Below are positions 44,448 to 55,218 of a stretch of DNA of 64,000 nucleotides, piece after piece; position 1 is the stretch's first letter, and every line of letters starts with the position of its first letter. This DNA comes from Zobellella iuensis (GTDB lineage Bacteria > Pseudomonadota > Gammaproteobacteria > Enterobacterales > Aeromonadaceae). The DNA is taken from the NCBI RefSeq assembly GCF_016746085.1, contig NZ_JAERTZ010000015.1, positions 56,241 through 120,240 on the forward strand. The letters are read 5' to 3'. Made by a program: the position numbers and the translations under genes. The notes beneath the pieces were generated by a model. That model saw only the letters and a program-made list of their open reading frames with translations, made no database searches and had not been told where the DNA came from.

Positions 44448-45305
44448 TCAAGGCCGGGCCCCCGGATGCCAGTAATGGTCCGGCAAGGCTCGGGTGGCTT
44501 CAGTCAGATCCGGATTGACCAGCTCCAGTCGTAGCCGCTGTTCCAGTTGCAGCTGCTGCAGGCTGGTACGGATCAGCGGATGCCGTTCGAACAGGGCCAT
44601 AAAGCTGCCGTCGCTATAGGCCCGCTCCAGCCCCCGTTGCAGCGCTTCGGCCAGCCTGGGGGCTTCGGGACTCACGAAGAAATAGACCGCGAAGGGGTAG
44701 TGCAACAGCAGTCGGGGTTCGATCATCAGCTGCGGGTAGTCCTGGCCCTGGGCGGCCAGCTCGCCGAAGGCTTCCACCGGGCTGCGCGGGTAGTAATCGA
44801 CATGCTGGTTGCGGTTGAGCATGTCCAGTATGGTGACCCGGCGGGCGGCGCTGATGTTCAGCCCGGCTCCTTTCAATACCTCGATATCGCTCCAGCCGAT
44901 GCCCTGCACCCCGGTAAAGGCGGCCAGTTCGGCCAGGCTCTGCACCAGGCTGAACTCCTGCTGGCGTGACTGGTTGATGATCAGCACCCGGAAGCCGGAC
45001 AGCCCGCGCATCAGCGGCACCCGCACCGGCAGCAGCTTTTGTTCGTATTCGGACGAGGTGCCCATCCAGGCGAGGTTGACCGGGGTGCCGCGGAACAGCA
45101 TCTGGGCGATGCGGAACTGGGACTCGTTCAGCGGCACCGGATTGATGGTGAAGGGCTCGCCGCTTTTTTCCAGGGCCAGGGTCAGTACCTGGCGATAGTA
45201 GTCGTGGTGGGGCGGGGCCTGCTCCGGTTGCGGAATATTGACCGCCAGTCTGGCCTGAGCAGGCAGGCTGAACAGGGCCAGCAGCAATAACAGCATTTTA
45301 TTCAT
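44448..45305 (-). CDS. Solitary periplasmic solute-binding-like protein
   Basis: This 285-residue secreted protein has a signal peptide ending PAQA-RLAV. The mature part shows a type-II binding-protein pattern (PPHHDYYRQVLTLALEKSG, a lobe near RGTPVNLAWMG, C-terminal YSDGSFMALFERHP). No permease or ATPase gene is adjacent. Such proteins may act as partners of a sensor kinase or of a distant transporter. The start at 45305 is chosen because the signal peptide begins there; an ATG eight codons upstream would lengthen it with charged residues. The ligand is unknown. Confidence 0.78.
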   Translation of the reverse strand: MNKMLLLLLALFSLPAQARLAVNIPQPEQAPPHHDYYRQVLTLALEKSGEPFTINPVPLNESQFRIAQMLFRGTPVNLAWMGTSSEYEQKLLPVRVPLMRGLSGFRVLIINQSRQQEFSLVQSLAELAAFTGVQGIGWSDIEVLKGAGLNISAARRVTILDMLNRNQHVDYYPRSPVEAFGELAAQGQDYPQLMIEPRLLLHYPFAVYFFVSPEAPRLAEALQRGLERAYSDGSFMALFERHPLIRTSLQQLQLEQRLRLELVNPDLTEATRALPDHYWHPGARP

Positions 45306-45433
45306 GACACCCGGTTCCTTAATAAGCATGATAGGGGAATGGCGTTATACCTTGTTATAGACTCAATCTACCCTGAGTTGCAGGGCTTTGTCTTATCCGG
45401 TAACGCGTTTTTATCACCGCCAGGGAGGCTTTG

Positions 45434-46123
45434 ATGCGTGTAACGATTCTGGCAGGCAAACCGAAAATGTTGAATCCGGCGATTGCCAGTGCCATCGACA
45501 AGCAGCCGGTCAGCCGCCGCCAGTTTTGCAGTTTTGGCGGTCTGAACGACGACGCCCAGGTATCCACCCGTTTTCACGGTGGTCCGGAACGGGCGCTGCA
45601 CTACTATCCCCGGGAGCATTATGACTTCTGGCAGAGCTGGTTCCGGGGCATGGGATTGACCGGACCTCTCGGGCTGCTGGGGCCGGGCGCCTTCGGCGAG
45701 AATATTTCCGGTGTCGGTCTGCTGGAGCAGGAGGCCTGCATCGGCGACATCTACCGGCTGGACAGCGCCCTGGTGCAGGTAAGCCAGCCCCGTTCGCCCT
45801 GCTACAAGCTCAATGCCCGCTTTGGCTACGATTTTTTCTCGGTGCTGGTGCAGGCCAATGGCCGGGCCGGCTGGCTGCTGCGGGTGCTGGAGCAGGGGGA
45901 GGTGACGCCCGAGGCCAGCATGACCCTGGTGGAGCGGCCTTGTCCGCAGATGCCGGTGAAGCGGGCCGGCGATATTGTGTTCAACCATGGCTTCGATCAG
46001 GCCGGTTTGCGGGAGTTGGCCGAATTAGATTGTTTATCAACCAGTTGGCGTGAAAAAGCAGCGGCTTACCTGGTCGAGGGCCAGGTGGGCGACTGGAGCC
46101 TGCGGCTATTGGGACCTAAATAA
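45434..46123 (+). CDS. yiiM: MOSC-domain protein (YiiM-like)
   Basis: This 229-residue protein begins [18 protein letters not shown] and carries a MOSC domain with the cysteine of [16 protein letters not shown]. Further family blocks are [20 protein letters not shown] and [14 protein letters not shown]. YiiM detoxifies N-hydroxylated bases such as 6-N-hydroxylaminopurine with the molybdenum cofactor. The ATG at 45434 has a ribosome site (GGGAGG); a TTG one codon earlier is less likely. Confidence 0.9.
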   Translation: MRVTILAGKPKMLNPAIASAIDKQPVSRRQFCSFGGLNDDAQVSTRFHGGPERALHYYPREHYDFWQSWFRGMGLTGPLGLLGPGAFGENISGVGLLEQEACIGDIYRLDSALVQVSQPRSPCYKLNARFGYDFFSVLVQANGRAGWLLRVLEQGEVTPEASMTLVERPCPQMPVKRAGDIVFNHGFDQAGLRELAELDCLSTSWREKAAAYLVEGQVGDWSLRLLGPK

Positions 46124-46143
46124 GGGCTTTGATGAAAAAGAGC

Positions 46144-46172
46144 TTGCAAGCGTTGCGCCATTTATGTAAATT
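46144..46172 (+). promoter_or_regulatory. Candidate promoter of tRNA-Pro
   Basis: TTGCAA (46144-46149) and TAAATT (46167-46172) are separated by 17 bases. A GC-rich discriminator (GCCCC) follows, the mark of stringently controlled stable-RNA promoters. It lies about 20 bases ahead of the mature 5' end. Confidence 0.5.
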
Positions 46173-46185
46173 CTCGCCCCGTTGA

Positions 46186-46262
<77 letters not shown>

Positions 46263-46270
46263 GATTCAAC

Positions 46271-46301
46271 AAAAAAGGCCTGCAGCGATGCAGGCCTTTT
46301 T
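46271..46301. terminator. Terminator between tRNA-Pro and ybcJ-like gene
   Basis: AAAAAGGCCTGCA and TGCAGGCCTTTTT pair around GCGA. The symmetric A and T runs make it work for the tRNA and for the convergent ybcJ gene. Confidence 0.92.
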
Positions 46302-46303
46302 GC

Positions 46304-46519
46304 TTATTCCGTTACCACCAGGTCCTGGCCATTGAAGCTGACACGCTGTCCGGCCACTATCTTGCAGCGCTTGCGCAACTCCACCTCGCCGTTGACCAGC
46401 ACCATACCCTCCTCGATCACCGCCTTGGCCATGGCGCCGGAATCGCACCAACCCATGACTTTGAGCAGGTTATGCAGGGGAATAAAGGCATGGCCTTCCA
46501 GGCTGAATTGTTCGTTCAT
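46304..46519 (-). CDS. ybcJ: S4-domain RNA-binding protein, YbcJ-like
   Basis: This 71-residue protein reads [20 protein letters not shown], then [20 protein letters not shown]. The S4 fold binds structured RNA, and the KRCKIVAGQ block matches E. coli YbcJ closely. The ATG at 46519 fits the YbcJ N-terminus, although no strong ribosome site precedes it. It stops just before the shared terminator. Confidence 0.85.
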   Translation of the reverse strand: MNEQFSLEGHAFIPLHNLLKVMGWCDSGAMAKAVIEEGMVLVNGEVELRKRCKIVAGQRVSFNGQDLVVTE

Positions 46520-46677
46520 TTCAGGGGCTACCACAGTTAAACATAGGGCCGTTATGGTAACACCGGTGGCGGCCGTGCCGGCAGTGGGATCTGGAATGGA
46601 TTTTCGTGTACCAGGTCTTTGTTATTTGTGAACAGATTGGGCAGTATTAAGCATTAACGCTCAGCGAAGAGGTGTTT

Positions 46678-47811
46678 ATGTCCGGATTACTGCCCCATGT
46701 CGACCCTGATGGCCTGCTGGAATATTCGGTGGTCTATACCGACCGCTCCCTGAACCATATGTCGCAACGCTTCCAGCAGGTGATGCGGGATATCTCCGCC
46801 GGCCTCAAGGGGCTGTATCGGGCCGAGTCGGTGGTGGTGGTGCCGGGCGGCGGCACCTTCGGGATGGAGGCGGTGGCCCGCCAGTTTGCAACCGATCAGC
46901 ATTGCCTGGTGCTCCGCAACGGCTGGTTCAGCTATCGCTGGAGCCAGATTTTCGAGACGGGCCGTATCCCGGCCTCGGAAAGGGTGCTGAAGGCGCGCCC
47001 GGTGGAGCCCGGCCCCCGGGCGGCACTGGCCCCGGCGCCCATCGAGGAGGTGGTGGCCAGCATCAGGGAGCACAGGCCGGCTCTGGTGTTTGCCGCCCAT
47101 GTGGAAACCGCCGCCGGCATGATGCTGCCGGATCCTTACCTCAAGGCGGTGGCCGACGCCGTGCATGAGGTGGGCGGTCTCTTCGTGCTCGATTGCATCG
47201 CCTCCGGCACCCTCTGGGTGGACATGAAGGCGAGTGGTGTCGACATCCTGCTCAGTGCCCCGCAGAAGGGCTGGAGCAGTTCGCCCTGCTGTGGCCTGGT
47301 GATGCTGAGCGAGCGTGCCCGTCGGCGCATTGAGGATACCCAGAGCAGCAGCTTTGCCTGTGACCTGAAAAAATGGCTGCAGATCATGGAAGCCTACGAG
47401 CAGGGCGGCCATGCCTATCATGCCACCATGCCCACCGACGCCCTGCTCCGGTTCCGGGACACCATCCGGGAAACCGAGGCGCTGGGGTTCGCCCTGCTCA
47501 AGCAGCGCCAGCAGCAGTTGGGGAGCCGGATACGGGCGCTGCTGGCGGCGCGCGGCATCAAGAGCGTGGCCGCCGACGGTTTTGCCGCCCCTGGGGTGGT
47601 GGTGTGCTACACCGATGATGCGGCCATCAAGAGCGGCGGCAAATTTGCCGTCGAGGGGCTGCAGATTGCCGCCGGGGTGCCGTTGCAATGCGACGAGCCG
47701 GCCGATTTCCAGACCTTTCGCATCGGCCTGTTCGGGCTCGACAAGCTGCAGAATGTGGATCGCACCGTCGCCACCTTCGAGCAGGCGCTGGACAAGGTGC
47801 TGCGGGGGTAG
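46678..47811 (+). CDS. Class V aminotransferase (alanine-glyoxylate/serine-pyruvate-like)
   Basis: This 377-residue PLP enzyme starts MSGLLPHVDPDGLLEYSVVY. It has the PLP lysine in LLSAPQKGWSSSPCCGLVML and the aspartate of LFVLDCIASGTLWVDM. VVVPGGGTFGMEAVARQF is the phosphate-loop region. This pattern fits the class V group that includes alanine-glyoxylate and serine-pyruvate aminotransferases; the donor cannot be fixed from sequence. The ATG at 46678 has a ribosome site (GAGGTG), better than the GTG two codons upstream. Confidence 0.87.
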   Translation: MSGLLPHVDPDGLLEYSVVYTDRSLNHMSQRFQQVMRDISAGLKGLYRAESVVVVPGGGTFGMEAVARQFATDQHCLVLRNGWFSYRWSQIFETGRIPASERVLKARPVEPGPRAALAPAPIEEVVASIREHRPALVFAAHVETAAGMMLPDPYLKAVADAVHEVGGLFVLDCIASGTLWVDMKASGVDILLSAPQKGWSSSPCCGLVMLSERARRRIEDTQSSSFACDLKKWLQIMEAYEQGGHAYHATMPTDALLRFRDTIRETEALGFALLKQRQQQLGSRIRALLAARGIKSVAADGFAAPGVVVCYTDDAAIKSGGKFAVEGLQIAAGVPLQCDEPADFQTFRIGLFGLDKLQNVDRTVATFEQALDKVLRG

Positions 47812-47925
47812 GCGGGCTCCTGCGGGTCGGTATTTGCCGTCTCGCTCTCAAATCATGGCCAGGGGGTATGGTGCCGCCCTCCGGCCTTGGCTAAGATGCG
47901 GCGTCTGATTTTCTGGAGAGTATTC

Positions 47926-48495
47926 ATGCCAAGGGCGAATGAAGTTAAAAAAGGAATGGTGGTCGAGCTGGACGGCAAGCTGCTGATGGTTCGCGACATC
48001 GAGGTGCAGAGCCCGAGTGCGCGTGGTGCCACCACCCTCTACAAGATGCGCTTTACCGATCTGAAGACCGGGCTCAAGGCGGAAGAGCGGTTCAAGGGCG
48101 ACGATCTGCTGACCACCATAGAGCTGCAGCGGCGCACCGTGGTGCTGTCCTACGTGGACGGCGACGACCATATTTTCATGGACATGGAAGACTACAGCCA
48201 GTATCCGATCCGCAGCAGCGAGATTGCCGACGAGCTGCTGTTTCTTGATGAAAACACCCAGGGTATCCAGGTGATGTTGGTGGATGGCCAGGTGATCGGC
48301 CTGGAGCCGCCGCAAACGGTGGAAATGGTGATCGTGGAGACCACGCCGGAAATCAAGGGCGCCTCGGCGTCGGCGCGCACCAAGCCGGCCACCTTCGCCA
48401 CCGGGCTGACCGTCCAGGTGCCGGAATACCTGAAAATCGGCGACAAGGTGCGTATCCATACCACGGAGCGGCGCTACATGGGCCGGGCCGACTGA
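47926..48495 (+). CDS. yeiP: Elongation factor P-like protein YeiP (EfpL)
   Basis: This 189-residue protein begins [20 protein letters not shown] and has three beta-barrel domains of the EF-P fold ([32 protein letters not shown] [38 protein letters not shown]). YeiP-type factors help ribosomes through difficult sequences such as polyproline. In the tip loop the residue of the modified Lys/Arg in EF-P lies within SARGATT. The ATG at 47926 has a ribosome site (GGAG) at suitable spacing. Confidence 0.92.
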   Translation: MPRANEVKKGMVVELDGKLLMVRDIEVQSPSARGATTLYKMRFTDLKTGLKAEERFKGDDLLTTIELQRRTVVLSYVDGDDHIFMDMEDYSQYPIRSSEIADELLFLDENTQGIQVMLVDGQVIGLEPPQTVEMVIVETTPEIKGASASARTKPATFATGLTVQVPEYLKIGDKVRIHTTERRYMGRAD

Positions 48496-48556
48496 GTTCC
48501 TCCACCTCCGGGGATGCTATGCTTGCTGCTGATGCCACTATCAAGGAGCAGAGCTG

Positions 48557-48967
48557 ATGAGCGGAGCAAGCATCTTCACCCTGGCGGCCGTGCTGGCCGC
48601 CGCGACCCTGATGGCGACCCCTTCTCCGGAAGGGGCGCGAGTCTACTTCATCACGCCCGCCGATGGCGAGGTCGTGAGTACGGAGTTTACGGTCAGGTTC
48701 GGTCTGCAGGGCATGGGCGTGGCCCCGGCCGGGGTTGAACTGCCCAATACCGGCCACCATCACCTGCTGATCAACGCGGAGGCGGAAGATCTGTCGCAGC
48801 CCCTGCCGGCCAGCGAACGGGTGCTGCATTTCGGGGGTGGCCAGACCGAAACCCGGCTCAGCCTGCCGCCGGGGGAATACCGGCTGCAGCTGGTGCTGGG
48901 AGACCACTTGCACATTCCGCATCAGCCGCCGCTGATGTCGGAGCCCATCAAGGTGACGGTAGAATGA
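48557..48967 (+). CDS. DUF4399-domain secreted protein
   Basis: This 136-residue protein has an N-terminal signal-like helix (residues 5-21). The DUF4399 signature follows: ARVYFITPADGEVVSTEFTV, FGLQGMGVAPAG, NTGHHHLLINAE and the closing LVLGDHLHIPHQPPLMSEPI. The repeated HHH and HLHIPH histidines could bind metal. Function is unknown. The gene is 61 bases after yeiP, on the same strand. Confidence 0.85.
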   Translation: MSGASIFTLAAVLAAATLMATPSPEGARVYFITPADGEVVSTEFTVRFGLQGMGVAPAGVELPNTGHHHLLINAEAEDLSQPLPASERVLHFGGGQTETRLSLPPGEYRLQLVLGDHLHIPHQPPLMSEPIKVTVE

Positions 48968-49078
48968 TGCCCACTGCCAACAGGCTCGGCTTGCCGGAAC
49001 CCCTTGCTGCTCAGGTGTGAGCCTGTTTGATAGGGTGGTGCCGTCCCGGGTGCCGCGATGTAATGAAGGATCCTGGCG

Positions 49079-49918
49079 ATGGCAAAACTGCTGCTTCTGG
49101 CCAACTTGAATTGTGATCATGTGTTGTTGTTGAACGAGCCGCTCGCTGCCGGCGGCCGCTTGCTGTACCGGGATCAGGGGCGACGGCTGGGCGGGGGGGC
49201 CGCCAACACCGGTGTCGGCCTGCTGTGGGCGGGGCATGAGGTCTGCATTATTTCCCGGGTCGGGCGGGATGACACCGGCGACTGGCTGCGGCAGGAGGCC
49301 CAGGGGCTGGGGTTGAACATCGACTACGTGGAGCGCTTCGATGGCGACACCGGAGAGCTGCTGGTGCTGGTGGATGCCCAGGGCGAGCGCACCATCTTGC
49401 GCCAGGCCCGGCGGCCTGCATTGCCCGGCCTGCTGCCGATCGAACCGGCGGATTGCCTGTACGTCAATATGGACGGTGCCGAAGCCGCCGGCTATATGGC
49501 GCGGATGCTCGAGCGTACCCTGGTGATCAGCCAGTATCCCAAGGAGGGGCGCTGGTCCCGGCCCTGCCAGGTGCTGATCGCCTCCGCCGCCGATCTGGCA
49601 CCGCAGCCGGATCTCTGGAGCCATGCCCGGCGGTTGGCGGGCGAGCAGTTGCAGTGGCTGGTGGTGACCCACGGCGAGCAGGGCGCCGAGGCGTTTTCGG
49701 CGGACCGGCATATTCGGGTGCCGGCCCGGCCGGTGTCGGTGGTGGATGCCACCGGGGCCGGCGATGCCTTCGCCGGAGGGCTCATCCATGGCCTGGTGTC
49801 GGGGCTGGCGATGCCGGCGGCACTGGAGCAGGCCGGGCAGTGGGCGGCTTATGCCCTGTCTTCCAGTACCTCCATTCCTTCCGAACAGTTGAAGAGTTAT
49901 CTGCACCGTACCGGCTGA
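49079..49918 (+). CDS. PfkB-family carbohydrate kinase
   Basis: This 279-residue kinase begins MAKLLLLANLNCDHVLLLNE. It has the first PfkB signature region GGGAANTGVGLLWAGHEVCI and the second, DATGAGDAFAGGLIHGL, with the catalytic aspartate. Ribokinase-fold members phosphorylate sugars or nucleosides. The substrate cannot be fixed from sequence and there is no sugar gene alongside. Confidence 0.88.
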   Translation: MAKLLLLANLNCDHVLLLNEPLAAGGRLLYRDQGRRLGGGAANTGVGLLWAGHEVCIISRVGRDDTGDWLRQEAQGLGLNIDYVERFDGDTGELLVLVDAQGERTILRQARRPALPGLLPIEPADCLYVNMDGAEAAGYMARMLERTLVISQYPKEGRWSRPCQVLIASAADLAPQPDLWSHARRLAGEQLQWLVVTHGEQGAEAFSADRHIRVPARPVSVVDATGAGDAFAGGLIHGLVSGLAMPAALEQAGQWAAYALSSSTSIPSEQLKSYLHRTG

Positions 49919-49976
49919 ATTCGGGGGCGGTCGCTGGTAAGCTTGGGCCTTACCCTCGGCAATCGGGACTAAGGCA

Positions 49977-50213
49977 TTGGATAACGGCCTCTTTATTTCT
50001 TTTCTCGCCCAGTGCTGGCGCTGGTCTGTGTTTCTGATGTTTCCACTGCTGGTGGCCTTGTACAGCCAGTTGCTGGATCTGCCTCTGGCCGCCTTCGACA
50101 ACGGGGTAAACCAGCACAAGTGGCTGATTACTCTGCTGTATCTGCTCTATGTGTTACTCTGGTTGCGCTTTAACCGGCGGGTGATGGCGATGCTTGAGCA
50201 GCGGAGGCGCTGA
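49977..50213 (+). CDS. Small two-helix membrane protein overlapping rmuC
   Basis: This 78-residue frame begins with TTG at 49977. It has two clear hydrophobic segments (about residues 16-34, FLMFPLLVALYSQLLDL, and 49-64, WLITLLYLLYVLLWLRF) and a basic tail. Its TGA overlaps the rmuC ATG by one base, which supports translation. The start is weak: only AAGG is nearby. It is not assigned to a named family. Confidence 0.6.
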   Translation: MDNGLFISFLAQCWRWSVFLMFPLLVALYSQLLDLPLAAFDNGVNQHKWLITLLYLLYVLLWLRFNRRVMAMLEQRRR

Positions 50214-51565
50214 TGGCCGGGCTGCTAGCGGGGTACTGGCCCTATCTGTTGGCGGCGGGGGCGGCGTTGGCCGGTTGGGGCCTGACCCGGCTCGGCCTGC
50301 ATCCGCGACTGGCGTTGCTGGCTCAGCAGAATGAACAGCTGCAGGAGCAGCTGGAAGCGCGGCTGCAGGAGCTGGAAGGCAGCAGGCAGCGGCTGGAGCA
50401 GCAGCAGCAGCTGGTGCTGAAGATGAACGGCCGGCTCAAGGAATACGAAACCCTGCTGCGTCAGGAACGGCAATGGGCGGCGGAGAAGCAGGCCCAGTCT
50501 GAAGCCAGCGAAAACCGGCTGAGCCAGCAGTTCGAAAACCTGGCCCAGCGCATCTTCGAGCAGAAAACCCACAACTTCCGGGAACTGAACCAGCACAGCC
50601 TGGAGAGCCTGCTGTCACCGTTGCGTGAACAGTTGGAGGGCTTTCGCCGCAACATGCAGGAAAGCCATGCGGACGAGAGCCGCCAGCGGCACAGCCTGAA
50701 ATTCGAGATCGAGCGGCTGGCCGAGCTGCACCGGCAGATGAGCGCCGACACCGCCGCCCTGACCCGGGCCCTGAAGGGGGACAGCAAGCAGCAGGGCAAC
50801 TGGGGCGAAGTGGTGCTGGCCCGGGTGCTGTCCGAGTCGGGGCTGCGCGAGGGGCACGAATACAGCACCCAGCAGAGCCTCAGCAACGCCGACGGCAAGC
50901 GTTACCAGCCGGACGTGGTGGTGCACCTGCCGCAAGACAAGGACATCATCATCGACGCCAAGGTGTCGCTCACCGCCTACGAGCGCTACTTCAACGGCGA
51001 GGACGAGACCGGGCGGGAGCAGGCGCTGCGCGAGCATGTGGCCTCGGTGCGCGGTCATATCCGCGAGCTGGGGCGCAAGGACTACCAGCAACTGCAGGGG
51101 GTGCGCACCCTCGATTATGTGCTGATGTTCGTGGCGGTGGAGCCGGCCTTCCTGGTGGCGGTGGAAGCGGAGCCGGGGCTGGTGAAGTATGCCCTGGACC
51201 ATAATATCCTGCTGGTCAGCCCCACCAACCTGCTGGTGGCCCTGCGTACCATAGAAAACCTGTGGCGGGTGGAGCGGCAGAACCAGAACGCGCGCAAGAT
51301 CGCCGAGTCGGCGGGCAAGATCTACGAAAAACTGCGCCTGTTCACGGAAGACATGGAGGCGGTGGGCCAGTCGCTGCAGCGGGCCGACGACAGCTACCAG
51401 AAGGCGATGAAGAAGCTGACCACGGGCCGGGGCAACCTGATCCGCCAGGCCGAGGCGTTCCGGGAGCTGGGGGTGGAGGTGGCCAAGCCCCTGCCCGAGC
51501 ACCTGCGGGAGGCGGCGGGCGAGGAGCCCCTGCGGTCGCTGCCGGGCGGGCGCCTGGCGGATTAA
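50213..51565 (+). CDS. rmuC: RmuC-family DNA recombination protein
   Basis: This 450-residue protein has an N-terminal membrane anchor (about residues 7-25), a long Gln/Glu-rich coiled coil (about 36-190) and the RmuC nuclease-fold domain ([50 protein letters not shown]). RmuC limits inversions at short inverted repeats. It converges with trkA, with a 4-base overlap of the two stops, so no terminator hairpin fits between them. Confidence 0.94.
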   Translation: MAGLLAGYWPYLLAAGAALAGWGLTRLGLHPRLALLAQQNEQLQEQLEARLQELEGSRQRLEQQQQLVLKMNGRLKEYETLLRQERQWAAEKQAQSEASENRLSQQFENLAQRIFEQKTHNFRELNQHSLESLLSPLREQLEGFRRNMQESHADESRQRHSLKFEIERLAELHRQMSADTAALTRALKGDSKQQGNWGEVVLARVLSESGLREGHEYSTQQSLSNADGKRYQPDVVVHLPQDKDIIIDAKVSLTAYERYFNGEDETGREQALREHVASVRGHIRELGRKDYQQLQGVRTLDYVLMFVAVEPAFLVAVEAEPGLVKYALDHNILLVSPTNLLVALRTIENLWRVERQNQNARKIAESAGKIYEKLRLFTEDMEAVGQSLQRADDSYQKAMKKLTTGRGNLIRQAEAFRELGVEVAKPLPEHLREAAGEEPLRSLPGGRLAD

Positions 51566-52938
51566 AGGAAGAAGGGGCTGGGCTGGAACAGCCGCTCCAC
51601 TTCCGGGATGAATTTCTTGTCCACCAGGAACAGCACCACGTGGTCGTTCTGCTCGATCACCGTCTTGTCGTGGGCGATCAGCACCTCGTCGCCGCGCACT
51701 ATGGCGCCTATGGTGGTGCCCGGCGGCAGCTTGAGCTCGCCCACCTGGCGGCCGACCACCTTGGAGGTGCTGTTGTCGCCGTGGGCGATGGCTTCGATGG
51801 CCTCGGCCGCCCCCCGGCGCAGGGAGTAGACGTTGACGATGTCGGCCCGGCGCACATGGGTGAGCAGGGCGGAGATGGTGGCTTGCTGGGGCGAGATGGC
51901 CACGTCTATGGTGCCCCCCTGCACCAGATCCACGTAGGCGCCGCGCTGGATCAGCACCATCACCTTCTTGGCGCCCATTTTCTTGGCCAGCATGGCCGAC
52001 ATGATGTTGGCCTCGTCCTTGTTGGTGACGGCGATGAACACGTCCACCTGATCGATATGCTCTTCCATCAGCAGCTCCTGGTCGGCGGCGTCGCCGCAGA
52101 AGACGATGGTATGCTCCAGTATTTCGGACAGCTGCTCGGCCCGCCTGGGGTTGTGTTCGATCAGTTTCACCGAGTAGCGCTTTTCCAGCCGGCGGGCCAG
52201 GCCGGCGCCGATGTTGCCGCCGCCCACTATCATGATGCGCTTGTAGTCGCTTTCCAGCCGCTGCAGCTCGGACATCACCGCCTTGATGTGGCCGCTGGCG
52301 GCGACGAAGAACACCTCGTCGTCCGCCTCTATGATGGTGGTGCCCTGGGGCCGGATGGGCCTGTCCTGGCGGAAGATGGCCGCTACCCGGGTATCGATAT
52401 TGGGCATGTGATCGCGCAGGGTGGACAGGGCGTTGCCCACCAGGGGACCGCCGTAATAGGCCTTGATCGCCACCAGGCCGACCTTGCCCTCGGCGAAGTC
52501 CACCACCTGCAGGGCGCCGGGGTACTGGATCAATCGGTAGATATACTCGGTGACCAGCTGTTCGGGGGCGATCAGGTTGTCCACCGGCACCGCCTCGTTG
52601 ATGAACAGCCGCTCCCGCTCCACCAGGAACTCGGGGGAGCGGATCCGCGCCACCTTGTTGGGGGTGTTGAACAGGGAGTAGGCCACCTGGCAGGCGATCA
52701 TGTTGGTTTCGTCGCTGTTGGTCACCGCCACCAGCATGTCCGCATCCTGGGCGCCGGCTTCGCGCAGGACGTTGGGGTGGGCGCCGTGACCGTTGACCAC
52801 CCGCAGGTCGTACTTGTCCTGCAACTCGCGCAGCCGCTCGCCGTCGGTATCCACTATGGTGATGTCGTTGTTCTCGCCCACCAGGTTTTCCGCCAGGGTA
52901 CCGCCGACCTGGCCGGCGCCCAGGATGATGATCTTCAT
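51562..52938 (-). CDS. trkA: Trk potassium uptake regulator TrkA
   Basis: This 458-residue peripheral membrane protein has two Rossmann NAD-binding domains ([20 protein letters not shown] and [19 protein letters not shown]) and two TrkA_C domains. It gates the TrkH/TrkG K+ channel in response to NAD(H)/ATP. The ATG at 52938 overlaps the rsmB stop by four bases. An upstream in-frame extension of 123 residues is rejected because it lies inside rsmB. Confidence 0.95.
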   Translation of the reverse strand: MKIIILGAGQVGGTLAENLVGENNDITIVDTDGERLRELQDKYDLRVVNGHGAHPNVLREAGAQDADMLVAVTNSDETNMIACQVAYSLFNTPNKVARIRSPEFLVERERLFINEAVPVDNLIAPEQLVTEYIYRLIQYPGALQVVDFAEGKVGLVAIKAYYGGPLVGNALSTLRDHMPNIDTRVAAIFRQDRPIRPQGTTIIEADDEVFFVAASGHIKAVMSELQRLESDYKRIMIVGGGNIGAGLARRLEKRYSVKLIEHNPRRAEQLSEILEHTIVFCGDAADQELLMEEHIDQVDVFIAVTNKDEANIMSAMLAKKMGAKKVMVLIQRGAYVDLVQGGTIDVAISPQQATISALLTHVRRADIVNVYSLRRGAAEAIEAIAHGDNSTSKVVGRQVGELKLPPGTTIGAIVRGDEVLIAHDKTVIEQNDHVVLFLVDKKFIPEVERLFQPSPFFL

Positions 52939-54230
52939 GCGATTTTGCTCAGCTTGGCGTAATAGAAACCGTCCCGTTGCTCGGTGCCCGGCAACAGCTG
53001 CCAGCCCGGGTGCTGCGGGCTGTCGTGCTCGTGCAGCGGCAGATGCCGGGCATCCGGGGTACGGTTCAGGAACGCCTTGATCTGTTCCTTGTTCTCGTCC
53101 GGCAGTATGGAGCAGGTAGCATAAAGCAGGGTGCCGCCCGGCTTGAGCTGTTGCCAGAGGGCATCCAGGATACTCGCCTGCAAGTCGGCCAACTGGGCGA
53201 TGTCTTCCTGACGGCGCAGCCACTTGATATCCGGGTGGCGGCGGATGACGCCGGTGGCGGAGCAGGGCGCGTCCAGCAGGATGCGATCGAACAGCGGCCC
53301 TTGCCACCAGTCGGCTGGCCTGGCCGCGTCTCCCTGGAGGACGCTGGCGGTGAGGCCGATGCGTTGCAGGTTCTGGTGGACTCGTTGCAGGCGTTCGGCA
53401 TCCAGGTCCAGCGCCACCAACTGGCCGAGTTCGGGCTGGCGTTCAAGAATATGAGCGGTCTTGCCGCCGGGGGCGGCACAGGCATCGAGCACCAGTTCGC
53501 CGGGCGCCGCTTCGAGCAGCTGCGCCGCCATCTGGGCGGCGGCATCCTGCACCGAGCTGTGGCCCTGCTCGAATCCGGGCAGCAGGGCAACGTCCAGCGG
53601 GCGGGCCAGGCGCAGGGCACTGTCGGCCAGCGGGTCGGGAGCCGCGTCCAGGCCCGCCTGCAGCAGCAGGGCCAGGTAATGCTCGCGGCTGTGGTGGCGA
53701 CGGTTCACCCGGATCCACATGGGGGGATGCTGGTTGTTGGCCTCGAGAATGGTCGGCCACTGTTCCGGGTAGGCCTGCTGCAACCGTTTCACCAGCCAGT
53801 TGGGGTGGGCCAGGCGCAGCTGGGGCAAGGCGTCGATCTTGGTGGTCAGTTCGTCCTGCCGGCGCTGCACGTTGCGCAGCACGCCGTTGACCATGCCCTT
53901 GAAGGGCTCGGCCTTGAGCAGCTTGCAGGCATTGACGGTTTCGGCCAGGGCGGCATGGGCCGGGATGCGGGTATAAAGCAGTTGGTAGATACCCACCAGC
54001 AGCAGGGCATGCACCGGCTGGTATTTGCCCTTGAGCGGTTTTTCCAGCAATTGCCTGGCGATGGCGTCGAGCCGGCTGTACCAGCGCAGGGAGCCGAAGC
54101 ACAGTTCCTGCAACAGCGCCCTGTCCTTGGCGGCGAGCTCTTGCTGATAGCGCGGTAGCAGGGCCGAGAGTGACTGGCCCTGATGGATCACCTGGTGCAG
54201 GATATTGGCCGCGGCGGCACGGGTTTTCAT
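52935..54230 (-). CDS. rsmB: 16S rRNA m5C967 methyltransferase
   Basis: This 431-residue enzyme has an N-terminal NusB-like domain (about 1-140) and a SAM-dependent methyltransferase domain. The SAM loop is [14 protein letters not shown]. Two cysteines act in catalysis: [15 protein letters not shown] and [11 protein letters not shown]. It methylates C967 of 16S rRNA. The order rsmB-trkA, with fmt and def upstream, follows E. coli. Confidence 0.95.
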   Translation of the reverse strand: MKTRAAAANILHQVIHQGQSLSALLPRYQQELAAKDRALLQELCFGSLRWYSRLDAIARQLLEKPLKGKYQPVHALLLVGIYQLLYTRIPAHAALAETVNACKLLKAEPFKGMVNGVLRNVQRRQDELTTKIDALPQLRLAHPNWLVKRLQQAYPEQWPTILEANNQHPPMWIRVNRRHHSREHYLALLLQAGLDAAPDPLADSALRLARPLDVALLPGFEQGHSSVQDAAAQMAAQLLEAAPGELVLDACAAPGGKTAHILERQPELGQLVALDLDAERLQRVHQNLQRIGLTASVLQGDAARPADWWQGPLFDRILLDAPCSATGVIRRHPDIKWLRRQEDIAQLADLQASILDALWQQLKPGGTLLYATCSILPDENKEQIKAFLNRTPDARHLPLHEHDSPQHPGWQLLPGTEQRDGFYYAKLSKIA

Positions 54231-54255
54231 AGGATGTCCACTGAGTTGAGAGTGT

Positions 54256-55200
54256 TCAAACCAGGCAGGTGCCGGGTTCGAACCAGTCCTTGCGGGCGTT
54301 GAGCAGATCCTGGCAGCTCATGGCCTTCTTGCCCGGTGGCTGCAGGCTGAGCAGGCGCAGTACACCGGCACCGGTGGCGACGTCGATGCCCTGCTTGCCG
54401 GCCCTGAGTATGGTGCCGGGCGCCAGTTCTGTGCCTTCATCCAGGGCCTGGGCCTGCCACAGTTTGAGGTTGTGCTCACCGATCATGAAGTAGCTGACCG
54501 GCCAGGGATTGAAGGCGCGTACACAGCGCTCGATATGAACGGCGGGCTGGTGCCAGTCGATCAGTGCCTCTTCCTTGCTGAGCTTTTCCGCGTAATTGGC
54601 CTGGGCGTCATCCTGGGGGGCGGCCACCGCCGAGCCTGCGGCCAGTTGGGCCAGGGTATGCAATAGCGCCTCGGGGCCGATCTCCGCCAGCTTTTCATAG
54701 AGGCTGGCGGAAGTGTCTGCCGGGGTGATCGGCAGGCTGGCCTTGTGCAGCATGGCGCCGGTGTCCAGCCCCTTGTCCATCTGCATGATGGTGACGCCGG
54801 TTGTTGCATCGCCGGCCCAGATGGCCCGCTGGATGGGCGCGGCGCCGCGCCAGCGTGGCAGCAGGGAGCCGTGCACATTGATGCAGCCCAGGCGCGGAGT
54901 GTCGAGCACCGCCTGGGGCAGGATCAGGCCGTAGGCCACCACCACCATGATATCGGCGTTAAGGGCGGCCAGTTCGGCCTGGGCTTGCTCGTTGCGCAGG
55001 CTCTCGGGCTGGTGAACGGGGATATTTGCTTGTTCGGCGAGCACCTTGACCGGGCTGGGGGTCAGCTTCTTGCCCCGGCCGGCGGGCCGGTCAGGCTGGG
55101 TGTAGACGGCGACGACATTGTGCTCCGAGCCGAGCAGGGCCTGCAGGTGGCGGGCGGCAAAGTCCGGGGTGCCGGCGAAGATGATATTGAGCTTGCTCAA
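54256..55200 (-). CDS. fmt: Methionyl-tRNA formyltransferase
   Basis: This 314-residue enzyme formylates Met-tRNAfMet with 10-formyl-tetrahydrofolate. The catalytic segment [21 protein letters not shown] carries the Asn-His pair. The N-terminal [20 protein letters not shown] and the insertion loop [18 protein letters not shown] are typical. It is 18 bases downstream of def and 25 upstream of rsmB. Confidence 0.96.
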   Translation of the reverse strand: MSKLNIIFAGTPDFAARHLQALLGSEHNVVAVYTQPDRPAGRGKKLTPSPVKVLAEQANIPVHQPESLRNEQAQAELAALNADIMVVVAYGLILPQAVLDTPRLGCINVHGSLLPRWRGAAPIQRAIWAGDATTGVTIMQMDKGLDTGAMLHKASLPITPADTSASLYEKLAEIGPEALLHTLAQLAAGSAVAAPQDDAQANYAEKLSKEEALIDWHQPAVHIERCVRAFNPWPVSYFMIGEHNLKLWQAQALDEGTELAPGTILRAGKQGIDVATGAGVLRLLSLQPPGKKAMSCQDLLNARKDWFEPGTCLV

Positions 55201-55218
55201 GGGGCGTCCTTTATCGGA

